34,330 nucleotides of DNA from positions 1 to 34,330 of IMG/VR virus record IMGVR_UViG_3300024317_000012; one strand, 5' to 3'. Position 1 is the stretch's first letter. Every line of letters begins with the position of its first letter. Below are positions 1 through 7,787 of this stretch, piece by piece. The position numbers were made by a program, and so were the translations under genes. This stretch comes from a virus. Under the pieces are notes generated by a model. That model was not told the DNA's origin. It was given only the letters and a program-made list of their open reading frames with translations, and did not search any database.

Positions 1-3000
1 AGCACTCGAAACGAGAGCCTGCCGAGTTTGTGTGGTTTCTTGTCCTGCTTTCTGGGCCGCCGTCAGATTATTGCGGGCAAGCTCCATCTGACGCAAGTTT
101 TCAAGCTCTTGCTTTTGTGAAGCGAGCTTAGCCTTGTCCGTTGTAGTTTGACGTTCTGCCAGCTTTTCGAGTTGCTTGATCTCGGTGTCGTATTTCAGGT
201 TAGTTGCGGTGTTGAGTTGGTCGAGGGCAGATTTTTGCTCGTTGAGAAGGGCGCGACGAAGCTCAGCTATCCGCTTGTCTGTGGCATCAACCTGATCCCG
301 CTCGGTCTTCTCGCGTTGTACTTGTGCTCTTCCTTCCGCTTCGCCCCTATCTTTAATCGCCCTCAGCGCCTCGTAGCCTTTAATGCCTTCCGCTGTAGCT
401 TTCGCTACCGCTGCGGCACCGGCTGCCTGAATACGCAGATAATCATTGCCGTCTTGGATACGCTGTTTGTTCTCCTGTTCTTCTATGGCGAAGTTTTCTC
501 GCTTCTTACGTTGATCATACTCCACCAAAGCTAGTCGGACGATCTCCTTCTGTTTAAGGTCTTCATTCGACTCCTGTTCGGCGCGAACCCGCGCTTGTCG
601 TTCAACCTCTCGCCGCTCTTCCGCCTGACTTGCTGCTTGTTCTAACGCTATGCGGTCTTTTGCTTGCTGAATAGCCTGTTGAGCGTTCTTTTCCTTTTCG
701 CCGCTATCGCCAGTTGTCGTCCCTGTAGTAGTACCCAATCGAGCGGCTTGGTTAGCAGCCTCCTGACCACCCAGACTGTAGTGGCCGGAATCTGGTTTTG
801 AAAACCGCGTTCCGATAGCAAGTGGTTGGCCTGGAGCTATCCGCGCCGCCGCAGCTTCTACGGCTTTATCGAAAGCTTGGTAAACCGACCCGCCCGCCCC
901 CATAAAACCGGGAACCGGTTGTCCCTTGTCATCCACAATGCGAACATCGATCGCACGTCCGAAACCGTGCTCCGATGGTTTATCGGTGCCGGCTACTATG
1001 GCACCAGGGCGCTCCGTATTAGAAGTCTCCGCTCGGTAACCAGGGGGAAGCGATTTAGACGCCTCGGTCAGTATCTGAGCAAGAAGGCGAAGCTGCTCTG
1101 TATCAACTTTGAGACCGCCAGAACTAAAGCGTTCCCCTCCAACTCCAGCTTCTGCTACCGGTTTAGGTGGACCGAAGATCGCGCCGGCTCCACTACCAAG
1201 CGCAGCCCCCGCCGCGCCGGCAGGATTAACCACAAATCCGAGAGCCTTAATCACTAATTGAAGTTTCGGATCGTCCCACTTTTTGGCTAGTTGATCGGCG
1301 AGTTCTACCGCCTTAGTCATCGCGCCGACAAGACTGGTAACAAGAGTTACAAGATCCGAGAAGACCTTACTCTTACTAAGTGTATCGAGAAGGTGATTCC
1401 ACTCCTTACTCAGTTTCTCGGTTGCATCGGTAAACGGACTGATTTTCCTTTGTGCCGCATCCCGATACATTTCGCTCAAGATGCGAAGGACTTCAACTTG
1501 AGCTTGACCCGCCTTCCCTTCCTCCAACAAAGCCCGAACATGTTTAAGCTGGGCGTCATTGAGAGCCGGGTACTTCGCAATCAACTCCCCAATGGCGTCC
1601 CGACCACCGGTCAAGCCCTTGATGATATCCGCCATGGCGTCTTTAACATCGACGCCTTCGACGCGAGATATATCCTTTGCTAGTTGAGCGAACGGCTGGA
1701 TCAATTCAGGCCGGATGTTGGCCTTAACCGCTTGATTGATTATCTTGCCAGCGTCTTCCCAGGAGACAGCCATGTCTTCAACGGTGTGTTGAAGAGCAAC
1801 TAGCTGTTCCTTGTTGTATCCGATCGCACGGGCATTGGCCGTCAGGGCAGCATCGAACTGACGTAGCGAGGCAGCTTCATTCAGGTTTCTGGTTAATGCC
1901 CCGATGGCAACTGCGGCGGCAGTAGCTGCTACCGCTACCGCCGGGAACCAGCGCAGCGCAGCCATACCGAAAATTTGGATAAACTGACCACCTTGCTGCG
2001 CGAGCACCTGGGTGGCGTTCTGACCACTCGCCAAACCGCTAATGACATCGTTTATCTGGTAGCCCAGGTTGGTCAGTTCATAGGGACGCAGGCCGAATAA
2101 ACTTGGTGTACCGGCGGCACCGCGCCCAGGACGCCCCATAGCATCGGTACGTGGTCCCCCCGGCCCCGCACCGGGTACGGGCGTTGGTGCCCTAGCCGGG
2201 GCTGCGGCAGCGGTTTCCTCGCCCCTCAACCGGGCTTGGAGCCGCCGGAAGTTGGCAAGCGCATCCGTCTCCCGCTGCCGTGCTATCTCCCTGGTCCGCG
2301 TAGCTACCCGTTGCTCCTCGGCGATTTGTGCGTCCGCAGCAGCCTTGGCTGCCGCCGCCTTCTCCGCTTGCTCCCTTCTGACGATGATCAGACCTTCGCG
2401 GACCTGGGTGACAAACCTAGCGTTCGCGTCTGCCCGTGCTTTTTCGGCCGTCTTGAATGTCTGAAACGCCTGTAGCTGCCCAGCCTCTTGTATCTTGACG
2501 GACTGAGCGTACGCCTCGGCCGTCTTACGCTGTTCCGCCGCCTCGGCCGCTTGTGCCTCGTTAAGTTGGCGTTGCGCCTCTCTGGCTTTGCGTGTGTTCT
2601 CAGCCAAGTTCAACTTGGCGTCGTTCAACTTTGTGATCGCCGCGCCGGCTTGATCGGCTGCGGTCTTCAGGTTTTGTTCGGCGACAGCAAGGTTGTTGAC
2701 ATCGACACCCGCCTTTCGGAGTGCCGCGCCCATCTGTTCATAGGTCGCAAGGTTCTCTTGGAGCTTGGTTTGCTCCGATGTCAGCCGGCTTTCCAGCTTG
2801 GCGATAGCACGTTCGGCTTCACCTCCGCTTTCGCCCGTCTGGGCCAGCTTGGTACGAAGCTGTTCAAGCTTGGCAGCGGCCTGTGCTACCCGCTGTTCCG
2901 ATAGCTGGATGACATTCTGGAATTTCGTGAACTGGTCGATCGCAGTAGCGATACCAGTAAAATTCCGGCTCGCCTGTTCGAGCTTGGTCAGGGTGGCGGT

Positions 3001-3165
3001 TAACTCTTTTTCAGTTATTTCCGCCCGGTTAGCTGACTGGATCTGCTTGTCGAGCGAAGCAGTTAAACTGTCAACCGCCGTCTTGGCAGCGTGGAACTCG
3101 GCAGTGGAAAGATTCTGCGCCCGGATGCGTAGCAGGATGTCCCGTGTGAGGCCGCCGTCGCTCAC
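1..3165 (-). CDS. Tail tape measure protein with embedded M15-like peptidase domain (3' end outside window)
   Basis: The frame is open from a GTG at 3165 to the window edge (1055 codons seen, no stop), so the C-terminus is missing. The GTG overlaps the stop of the frameshifted chaperone product by 4 bases (GTGA). Residues about 1-330 are Ala/Gln/Lys/Glu-rich coiled coil. Around residues 350-400 a segment with LGYQINDVISGLASG followed by VLAQQGGQ matches the TMP_2 tape measure signature. Hydrophobic stretches follow. Near residues 690-800 is an HxxGxAxD motif (H733, G736, A738, D740) and a DxxH motif (D792, H795), typical of M15-type peptidoglycan peptidases. More coiled coil follows to the edge. 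The protein would set tail length and may open the cell wall during DNA entry. The position directly after the G/GT genes fits lambda gpH. Tape measure identity is secure; peptidase activity is inferred. Confidence 0.93.
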   Translation of the reverse strand, partial: MSDGGLTRDILLRIRAQNLSTAEFHAAKTAVDSLTASLDKQIQSANRAEITEKELTATLTKLEQASRNFTGIATAIDQFTKFQNVIQLSEQRVAQAAAKLEQLRTKLAQTGESGGEAERAIAKLESRLTSEQTKLQENLATYEQMGAALRKAGVDVNNLAVAEQNLKTAADQAGAAITKLNDAKLNLAENTRKAREAQRQLNEAQAAEAAEQRKTAEAYAQSVKIQEAGQLQAFQTFKTAEKARADANARFVTQVREGLIIVRREQAEKAAAAKAAADAQIAEEQRVATRTREIARQRETDALANFRRLQARLRGEETAAAAPARAPTPVPGAGPGGPRTDAMGRPGRGAAGTPSLFGLRPYELTNLGYQINDVISGLASGQNATQVLAQQGGQFIQIFGMAALRWFPAVAVAATAAAVAIGALTRNLNEAASLRQFDAALTANARAIGYNKEQLVALQHTVEDMAVSWEDAGKIINQAVKANIRPELIQPFAQLAKDISRVEGVDVKDAMADIIKGLTGGRDAIGELIAKYPALNDAQLKHVRALLEEGKAGQAQVEVLRILSEMYRDAAQRKISPFTDATEKLSKEWNHLLDTLSKSKVFSDLVTLVTSLVGAMTKAVELADQLAKKWDDPKLQLVIKALGFVVNPAGAAGAALGSGAGAIFGPPKPVAEAGVGGERFSSGGLKVDTEQLRLLAQILTEASKSLPPGYRAETSNTERPGAIVAGTDKPSEHGFGRAIDVRIVDDKGQPVPGFMGAGGSVYQAFDKAVEAAAARIAPGQPLAIGTRFSKPDSGHYSLGGQEAANQAARLGTTTGTTTGDSGEKEKNAQQAIQQAKDRIALEQAASQAEERREVERQARVRAEQESNEDLKQKEIVRLALVEYDQRKKRENFAIEEQENKQRIQDGNDYLRIQAAGAAAVAKATAEGIKGYEALRAIKDRGEAEGRAQVQREKTERDQVDATDKRIAELRRALLNEQKSALDQLNTATNLKYDTEIKQLEKLAERQTTTDKAKLASQKQELENLRQMELARNNLTAAQKAGQETTQTRQALVSSA

Positions 3166-3485
3166 CGCAGTTCCTCTAAGCTTTCACGGAGATGGTTCCC
3201 TCCAGACAATACATCTATCACAGCCGCCCTGATAAGGACGGACTCCATAGCGACTCGATTATGTATGCGTTCCTGTGCGATATCGGCTTCGGTCCATAGC
3301 ATGGCGAGCGGCATCGCCCACACATCGCCAAGACCGTAACCTTCGCTTACCAGCAGTGCGGCGTCTTCGCGCAAGCTCCGGTAAGTTTCAATTGCCCACG
3401 TCTCCCTTACTCTGCCGCTTGCGCCAACGTTACCGTCCCCGGCGGGAGAATCCCGTGGATCAGCCTCATCACGTCGGCGGCTAGT
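3162..3485 (-). CDS. Tail assembly chaperone frameshift extension (gpGT-like T domain)
   Basis: This is the second half of a two-frame chaperone. The frame is open without a stop from the A7 slippery run at 3485-3491 to the TGA at 3162, about 107 residues. If ribosomes slip -1 at the run, the product is a fusion of about 229 aa sharing the first 122 residues with the 147-aa upstream product. Independent translation would have to use a TTG at 3374 (70 aa) with no convincing ribosome binding site, which argues for frameshifting. In lambda and many siphophages, gpG and gpGT made this way escort the tape measure protein during tail assembly, and the gene here sits directly before the tape measure gene. 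No enzymatic motif is seen. Confidence 0.85.
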   Translation of the reverse strand, partial: TSRRRDEADPRDSPAGDGNVGASGRVRETWAIETYRSLREDAALLVSEGYGLGDVWAMPLAMLWTEADIAQERIHNRVAMESVLIRAAVIDVLSGGNHLRESLEELR

Positions 3486-3850
3486 TTTTTTATGGCGGCG
3501 GCATCCTTGAAAGTCAGGTCAGCAATGGTGAGCAAAGCTGCAAGTTGGACCGTCGCCGGCAACTGCAACGCCATCTCCTGCTGGTCACGCTCATCGCAAC
3601 ACAAGGAGATGATGTTCGCCACCAGCACAGGCGATTCGCGAATCACCTCAATGATCGCCTCGCGAATGATATCATCATCCGGAAACATCATCTCTCGTGA
3701 CATTCTCACTTGAGCCGCAATCTGATCGACAGCGTACCGGTGGTTGTCGATCAACATACTGATGTCGAGAAGGTTTAACGCGCGGACCTCGAACTCGCCG
3801 CCGGGAAACTCGACCGCGCGTTTCGCCGGCCTGAAATCGGCCAAAGGCAT
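3407..3850 (-). CDS. Tail assembly chaperone (gpG-like)
   Basis: This 147-aa protein begins with an ATG preceded by GGGAG. It lies between the tail tube gene and the tape measure gene, the standard place for siphophage tail assembly chaperones. The sequence is mostly helical, with no transmembrane segment or enzyme motif. The N-terminus (PLADFRPAKRAVEFPGGEF) resembles the short beta N-terminal segment common in these chaperones. The last 25 codons follow the A7 slippery site, so this is the zero-frame (major) product. Its role is to bind the tape measure protein with the longer frameshift product. The assignment rests on context, size and the frameshift rather than on direct sequence recognition. 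Confidence 0.82.
   Translation of the reverse strand: MPLADFRPAKRAVEFPGGEFEVRALNLLDISMLIDNHRYAVDQIAAQVRMSREMMFPDDDIIREAIIEVIRESPVLVANIISLCCDERDQQEMALQLPATVQLAALLTIADLTFKDAAAIKKLAADVMRLIHGILPPGTVTLAQAAE
3485..3491 (-). promoter_or_regulatory. Programmed -1 ribosomal frameshift site (A AAA AAA)
   Basis: On the minus strand the codons are ATA AAA AAA CTA, so the heptamer A AAA AAA sits in the X XXY YYZ phase required for tandem -1 slippage. The -1 frame is open from here to 3162. The zero frame continues only to 3407. This is the classical lambda G/GT arrangement. Confidence 0.85.
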
Positions 3851-3871
3851 AGCTTGTCTCCCACCTGGGTC

Positions 3872-3901
3872 GCCCCGGTTGCGGGGGTAAGCAACCGGGG
3901 C
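3872..3901. other. Strong hairpin between tail tube and chaperone genes
   Basis: An 11-bp perfect inverted repeat (GCCCCGGTTGC / GCAACCGGGGC) has an 8-base loop (3883-3890). It fills most of the 60-base gap after the tail tube stop. No T-run follows on the minus strand, so it is not a canonical intrinsic terminator. It may limit read-through or stabilise the abundant tail tube transcript. Confidence 0.7.
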
Positions 3902-3910
3902 AAGGTGCTA

Positions 3911-4696
3911 CTACGCCGCTGGTGCCAGCACTTCCCTGATGTAGACCATCTTCCGGCCGTCCTTCGGGATCAGGATCTCAAAGGCGAATGTCATGGTTTG
4001 CCACGTCTCGCCCTTCAGCGCGAACTCACCGGACGGGGCCAGACGCACATGCGGCCAATAGTAATCTCGGTTTGTGCCCTTCGGGTTGTCCGCGATAAAC
4101 CGCAAACTCCCCTCAACCTGGGTGTTATCGTCAACTACGACCACCCGATCCTGAACGACAACGTCGTAGGTCACGGTGATCTCGTCGTCGTTGTCGATGT
4201 CGGTCGCCCCATCCTCGATAAAGATGCGGCCCTTCTCCAGATCGACTTGGTAGTTGCCAGCCATCGTGACCGGGCTGGCTGTGACCGTCACGCTGACATT
4301 CGTAACGGCCCCAATGCCATCCGCGTACAGATCGGTGCCTAGCTGATACCACAGTCCCTTCTGGACAACGATATCTTCGGTCTTCGCCGTCGCGGCTGTG
4401 GTTGACTCCTCCACCGGGGGCGCAATACCGAACATGATTGCAATGTTTTCCATGTTGATATTGTCGCACTGGAACGTGCCGGCGCGATCGACCTGCAACT
4501 GCACCGAATCGTCCCTGACCCGAACGCCTTCATCGGAGCTATAGTGGTCAAGGTTCTGGTACGCCGTCGTCATCGTAATGGCTGGCGTGTTGCCCAGATA
4601 CCGCTCACCGGTAGGGATTTCCGTGTTCACGGCGGCGAACTTATCGAAATACAGCTTGCCGCGACCGAGTGTGTAGTTCTTCAACTCGCCTTGCAT
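3911..4696 (-). CDS. Major tail tube protein (gpV-like)
   Basis: A 261-aa protein starting at an ATG with a strong GGAGG seven bases upstream. It is beta-rich and begins with GELKNYTLGRGKLYFDKF, typical of siphophage tube proteins. A middle segment (about residues 105-180), with alternating Val/Thr strands and acidic turns, reads like an inserted beta-sandwich domain. The C-terminal part (DYYWPHVRLAPSGEFAL, then TFAFEILIP) resembles the conserved tube-protein C-terminus. Length is close to lambda gpV (246 aa), and position between the terminator and the chaperone genes agrees. Many copies stack around the tape measure to form the tail tube. Confidence 0.88.
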   Translation of the reverse strand: MQGELKNYTLGRGKLYFDKFAAVNTEIPTGERYLGNTPAITMTTAYQNLDHYSSDEGVRVRDDSVQLQVDRAGTFQCDNINMENIAIMFGIAPPVEESTTAATAKTEDIVVQKGLWYQLGTDLYADGIGAVTNVSVTVTASPVTMAGNYQVDLEKGRIFIEDGATDIDNDDEITVTYDVVVQDRVVVVDDNTQVEGSLRFIADNPKGTNRDYYWPHVRLAPSGEFALKGETWQTMTFAFEILIPKDGRKMVYIREVLAPAA

Positions 4697-4708
4697 GATC
4701 TGCCTCCG

Positions 4709-5233
4709 TTACGGCAAGAACGGATTGCTCACGTCCGTCGCCAAACCTATACCAAGCGGCAGGTAGAAGAAAGCCCTTGAACTCGCCTCTTGCCTGATAG
4801 CAACACTGACTACCCCTGGTCCGATCGACATGCCTGTGATGCCCTTCTTGTAGCCCAGGAAGTAGGCATCAGGAAAAGCCGGGTAGCCCTGGTCGTTCTG
4901 CTTGATGCACTCACCCAGCCGCTTCTCAACGCTCGCCTTCAACTGATAAGCATCGTCGGTGGGGTGAGCCACGTCGTACAAGATCCAGCCCTGTACCAGC
5001 AGTACCCAGGTTTCAAACCGGGTTACCTGATTCTCTTCGGTCGTACTGACGTTCACATCGGCCGTCAGGTGTTCCACGATGGACACCAGCGGCGATGGGT
5101 CATCATCGCCAAAGATCAACCGGCCACGAAACACGCTTTGCGATAGGTCAAAATCGTACCCGTTAGCCGGCGTGATCCCCTGCAAGTGGGCCGTCAGCCG
5201 CTTCAAGATATCGAGTTGCCTAGATTCAGGCAT
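4709..5233 (-). CDS. Tail terminator / minor tail protein (gpU-like)
   Basis: 174 aa from the ATG at 5233, giving MPESRQLDILKRL. A longer frame runs to 5293, but this ATG overlaps the stop of the 53-aa gene by 8 bases, in keeping with the rest of the operon. The pattern of an N-terminal helix (ILKRLTAHLQ), then beta strands (FETWVLLVQGWI), then a basic helix is common in proteins that cap the tail tube and join it to the head. Position between the Z-like and V-like genes is that of lambda gpU. Sequence recognition is weak; the call is mainly positional. Confidence 0.65.
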   Translation of the reverse strand: MPESRQLDILKRLTAHLQGITPANGYDFDLSQSVFRGRLIFGDDDPSPLVSIVEHLTADVNVSTTEENQVTRFETWVLLVQGWILYDVAHPTDDAYQLKASVEKRLGECIKQNDQGYPAFPDAYFLGYKKGITGMSIGPGVVSVAIRQEASSRAFFYLPLGIGLATDVSNPFLP

Positions 5234-5387
5234 CAGTCTGTTCGTCCACCCTGACCGTCGCTGCCTCACGCTGTCGGGCGAGCGCACTGGCAACCGCGCG
5301 AACCCTGGCTTGCTCCTCGCTGTCGGCGTTAACGACGACTTCCTCGTAGATCGCAGGCGCTTGGATAATCACGGTGTAGATCGGCAT
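5226..5387 (-). CDS. Small hypothetical phage protein (53 aa)
   Basis: An ATG directly abuts the TAA of the preceding Z-like gene, and the TGA overlaps the start of the terminator gene (ATGCCTGA). The product begins MPIYTVIIQAPAIYEE and is followed by an Ala/Arg/Glu helix (EEQARVRAVASALARQRE). The tight packing on both sides is the main evidence that it is translated. No function is recognised. Similar-sized proteins of the form beta strand plus helix are common between tail genes. Confidence 0.6.
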   Translation of the reverse strand: MPIYTVIIQAPAIYEEVVVNADSEEQARVRAVASALARQREAATVRVDEQTDA

Positions 5388-6047
5388 TTACTGGTTCCTA
5401 CTCAGTCGTTGGATCTGCCGCAGAAACTCGTTTTCCAGGTGAACTAGCAGCGGCTGCGAGATATCGACCGCGACCGTGCGGAACACCTGATCCACACTCG
5501 GGCCGTATAGCAGAGCGACACCGGCCAATGGCCCGCTGGTGATCAGCTTCGCTCCGACCGTGTGCTCTAGCCTTTCACCCGGCCGCAGCCGGATACCTAG
5601 GCCGATATTCCCGCTTCGCAACGACAGCAGGAATGCCCTTTTCAGTGTCACACTGCGACCGGGCTGCACCATGACCGTCACGCCCCGCCCAGCCTGCGCG
5701 CGACGACGCCGCCTGCCTCTAGCTCTGGACGTGACAAAGGACGCCCTGGCACTCGTAAACCGCGCCAGAGGGGTTGGGGTGAACTGACCTACGATCCCCG
5801 CTTCCAGCCGGTCCTGCGTGGCCCGGTACTTCAGCCTGAAGCGTTTCTGACCAACCCCATCGGTCCCCGACAGGTAGCCGGCGGGGAACGCCACTTGCTC
5901 CAGCATGGCTTCCCTTGCCAGTGACAACCCCTGCCTCTCTGCCGTCTGGTTAAGGGCCAAAGTGGCGGCACGCGGTGCAATATCGGGCAGCAACTGAAGG
6001 TAGCGGCTATACTCGCGCAACCCCGTTGTATCGATGATGATGCTCAT
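5388..6047 (-). CDS. Minor tail protein Z-like / tail completion protein
   Basis: 219 aa. The start ATG overlaps the stop of the FII-like gene by 4 bases. The N-terminus (GLREYSRYLQLLPDIAPRAATLALNQTAE, given here in part as LALNQTAERQGLSLAREAM) matches the opening of lambda minor tail protein Z family members, which have a helix with a conserved Asn before a run of basic residues. The centre carries an Arg cluster (SRARGRRRRRAQAGRG) likely to be exposed or DNA/neck-contacting. The C-terminal third is beta-rich and ends with a helix (ENEFLRQIQRL). Lambda gpZ acts at the head-proximal end of the tail and is needed for DNA to enter the tail. Gene order supports the call. Confidence 0.78.
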   Translation of the reverse strand: MSIIIDTTGLREYSRYLQLLPDIAPRAATLALNQTAERQGLSLAREAMLEQVAFPAGYLSGTDGVGQKRFRLKYRATQDRLEAGIVGQFTPTPLARFTSARASFVTSRARGRRRRRAQAGRGVTVMVQPGRSVTLKRAFLLSLRSGNIGLGIRLRPGERLEHTVGAKLITSGPLAGVALLYGPSVDQVFRTVAVDISQPLLVHLENEFLRQIQRLSRNQ

Positions 6048-6394
6048 GGCCGGGTTACCGTCCAGATCAGGTACACCGGCCCATCGCTAGGCTCACGCAC
6101 GTCAAGCACGAACTGGTGCTCCGGGTACATGTCGAAGACCACTATACCGGCCCGCTTAGGGTTGACCTGTCTCTCGGCCAACTCCTCCACATTGAAGACC
6201 ACCCGGTCGATGTTCTCCATCACCCGTGCGTAATCGCCACCGGGAATGTCACCGATCGCCGCCGTAAAACGAGAGTGCCACCGAACATGAAGCCCAGTGG
6301 CACTACCTGACGAATCGGTGTAGGTCGCTAGGAGGGAGAATGTGGTGTGGACATCCCTCCGCGCTTGCTGCCTAACAGTGAACCAGTCACTCAC
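6044..6394 (-). CDS. Head-tail joining protein (gpFII-like)
   Basis: 116 aa, length close to lambda gpFII (117 aa). The start overlaps the upstream gene's stop by 4 bases (ATGA). It is a beta-rich protein with a distinctive tail PVYLIWTVTRP. No catalytic motif is present. Its place between the FI-like gene and the Z-like gene is that of FII, which binds the connector after packaging to create the tail attachment site. The name depends on position, size and fold style. Confidence 0.65.
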   Translation of the reverse strand: MSDWFTVRQQARRDVHTTFSLLATYTDSSGSATGLHVRWHSRFTAAIGDIPGGDYARVMENIDRVVFNVEELAERQVNPKRAGIVVFDMYPEHQFVLDVREPSDGPVYLIWTVTRP

Positions 6395-6690
6395 AGATCA
6401 ATTTCTGCCGGCCGCCGCCGGCCGGTACGCCGGTCATCGGCATGGTCCGCTGGTGCCCTGGTAGGCGTCCGGTTCTCCGTCACCGCTTCCTCACCAGGGC
6501 CAGCGACAGCCGGCGCACGCCCGGTGTCATCCCGTGGCGAACGGATGATGCCGCTGGCGTCGAGCTTCCGGACTTCCTCTTCGCTCAACCCTAACGTTTC
6601 GGTATTGAAACGCTCACCCGGCCCAAGGGTCACCCGGTTACCCTTATCGTCCATGTGGACGAGGGAACCAACCGCCACCCGGTCTACCAT
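6391..6690 (-). CDS. FI-like accessory head protein (hypothetical, 99 aa)
   Basis: A 99-aa protein with an N-terminal beta hairpin (RVAVGSLVHMDDKGNRVTLGPGERF), a helix (SEEEVRKLDASGIIR) and a disordered Pro/Arg/Asp-rich tail. The N-terminal part resembles small phage head-tail proteins (DUF7210-type) in which a 'G..V.L.PGE.F......E...L...G.I' pattern recurs. It lies directly after the capsid gene, where lambda FI is found, but no homology to FI itself is claimed. Overlaps the FII-like gene by 4 bases. Confidence 0.6.
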   Translation of the reverse strand: MVDRVAVGSLVHMDDKGNRVTLGPGERFNTETLGLSEEEVRKLDASGIIRSPRDDTGRAPAVAGPGEEAVTENRTPTRAPADHADDRRTGRRRPAEIDL

Positions 6691-6699
6691 GTCTACCTC

Positions 6700-7764
6700 C
6701 TATTCAGTGGTCAGCTTGAAGCTGTCGTTTGGGTTCAACGGCACGAACAGCGGGGCTGACTGCGACATGGTGTAAACAACTGACGGGTCCATGTTTTTCC
6801 ACATCTTCGGGAAAATTGGTTGCTCGACGGTGAAGTTCGCATCGGCATCCATGATCGCGCCGTACATGGCAACCATGTCGATCGCCGGTCCTACGCCAAC
6901 CACCACGGTCGGATCGAGAAACTGCCGAGTGGTCAGGTTGCCGTTGTTGGAGTCCACATCGGAGTACCAGTTGGAGTACCGGTACAAGTCGAACCGGCCG
7001 CCTGTGGTGATGATCGCCCCCATCGACTGCGAGTTCGAGTTCGCAATCAGCGGGATCGTCGGGAACTCACTACTGCCGATTCGCCGGGTGGCGTCCAACA
7101 GGTTCAAGACAGCCGGGTTCTTGATGAAGTTGCCCCAGGCTGTGGCACCAAAGATGAACCGGGTGATCGGTGCATTGCCAAGGGTGAAGCACAGATCGTT
7201 CAGCGCCGCCAGATCACCCAGCGGATCGGCCGTCCCCGTCTGGCTCCATCGAGCGGCCCCGGTAAGCTGCCGGGTCAACTGTGGGTCACGGCCAAACGAC
7301 ACCGTGACCGAAGGGTAGTCGTCACCGGCCACGGTCACCTGACCGTCTTGGATAGCCTTGGACGCCATCCAATCCCACCGTCGCTCGATCGCCTCACGCT
7401 CGAGTCGGAGGTTGTTGACGATGTGGGCGTTGAACCGTGCTTCCAGGCTCATGCCACCCAGGATCGGCTCGCCCATCATCCGCGAGATCGCCTTGGTGGG
7501 ATCGACCACATGCTTCGGCTTCACATACGCCGGCCGGAAGCTTTGCGCCGCGTACCCCTGACCCCTCATCACGCGGCCCTGGACATTAGGCGCGACAAAC
7601 GGAGCCAGCTTCCGGTTGTCGATATCCGCCCGCTCGAACAGGATCTCCTCACGATCACTGGTGATCGTGCGGGTAGCCATGTTCCTCCAGAAGCCATCCG
7701 GCAGATCGGCAAGCCGCTGCTGGACTTGGATTAACTCCTGCGTGTTATAAAAGGTAAGAGGCAT
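6700..7764 (-). CDS. Major capsid protein (lambda gpE family)
   Basis: 354 aa, near the 341 aa of lambda gpE, with AAGGA eight bases before the ATG. The sequence follows the Phage_cap_E pattern: a start with YNTQELIQVQQRL, a conserved FFERADIDNRKLAPFV-like region near residue 45-60, a loop with HVVDPTKAISRM, and the long-helix segment LRLEREAIERRWDWMASKAI around residues 118-138. Beyond it come GAAWGNFIKNP and a C-terminal segment with VYTMSQSAPLFVPLNP. HK97-fold capsid subunit forming the procapsid together with the decoration protein and scaffold encoded just upstream. Confidence 0.93.
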   Translation of the reverse strand: MPLTFYNTQELIQVQQRLADLPDGFWRNMATRTITSDREEILFERADIDNRKLAPFVAPNVQGRVMRGQGYAAQSFRPAYVKPKHVVDPTKAISRMMGEPILGGMSLEARFNAHIVNNLRLEREAIERRWDWMASKAIQDGQVTVAGDDYPSVTVSFGRDPQLTRQLTGAARWSQTGTADPLGDLAALNDLCFTLGNAPITRFIFGATAWGNFIKNPAVLNLLDATRRIGSSEFPTIPLIANSNSQSMGAIITTGGRFDLYRYSNWYSDVDSNNGNLTTRQFLDPTVVVGVGPAIDMVAMYGAIMDADANFTVEQPIFPKMWKNMDPSVVYTMSQSAPLFVPLNPNDSFKLTTE

Positions 7765-7787
7765 GGATCAAATCCTTCTGAATCCGG

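Noticed and set aside
826-1257. Plus-strand frame of 143 codons in the tape measure gene
   Set aside because: Opposite strand of a clear coding region; Arg/Ser-rich without family resemblance.
6820-7734. Long plus-strand open frame (304 codons) opposite the capsid gene
   Set aside because: It mirrors the codon bias of the capsid gene on the other strand, has no family features and no ribosome binding site.
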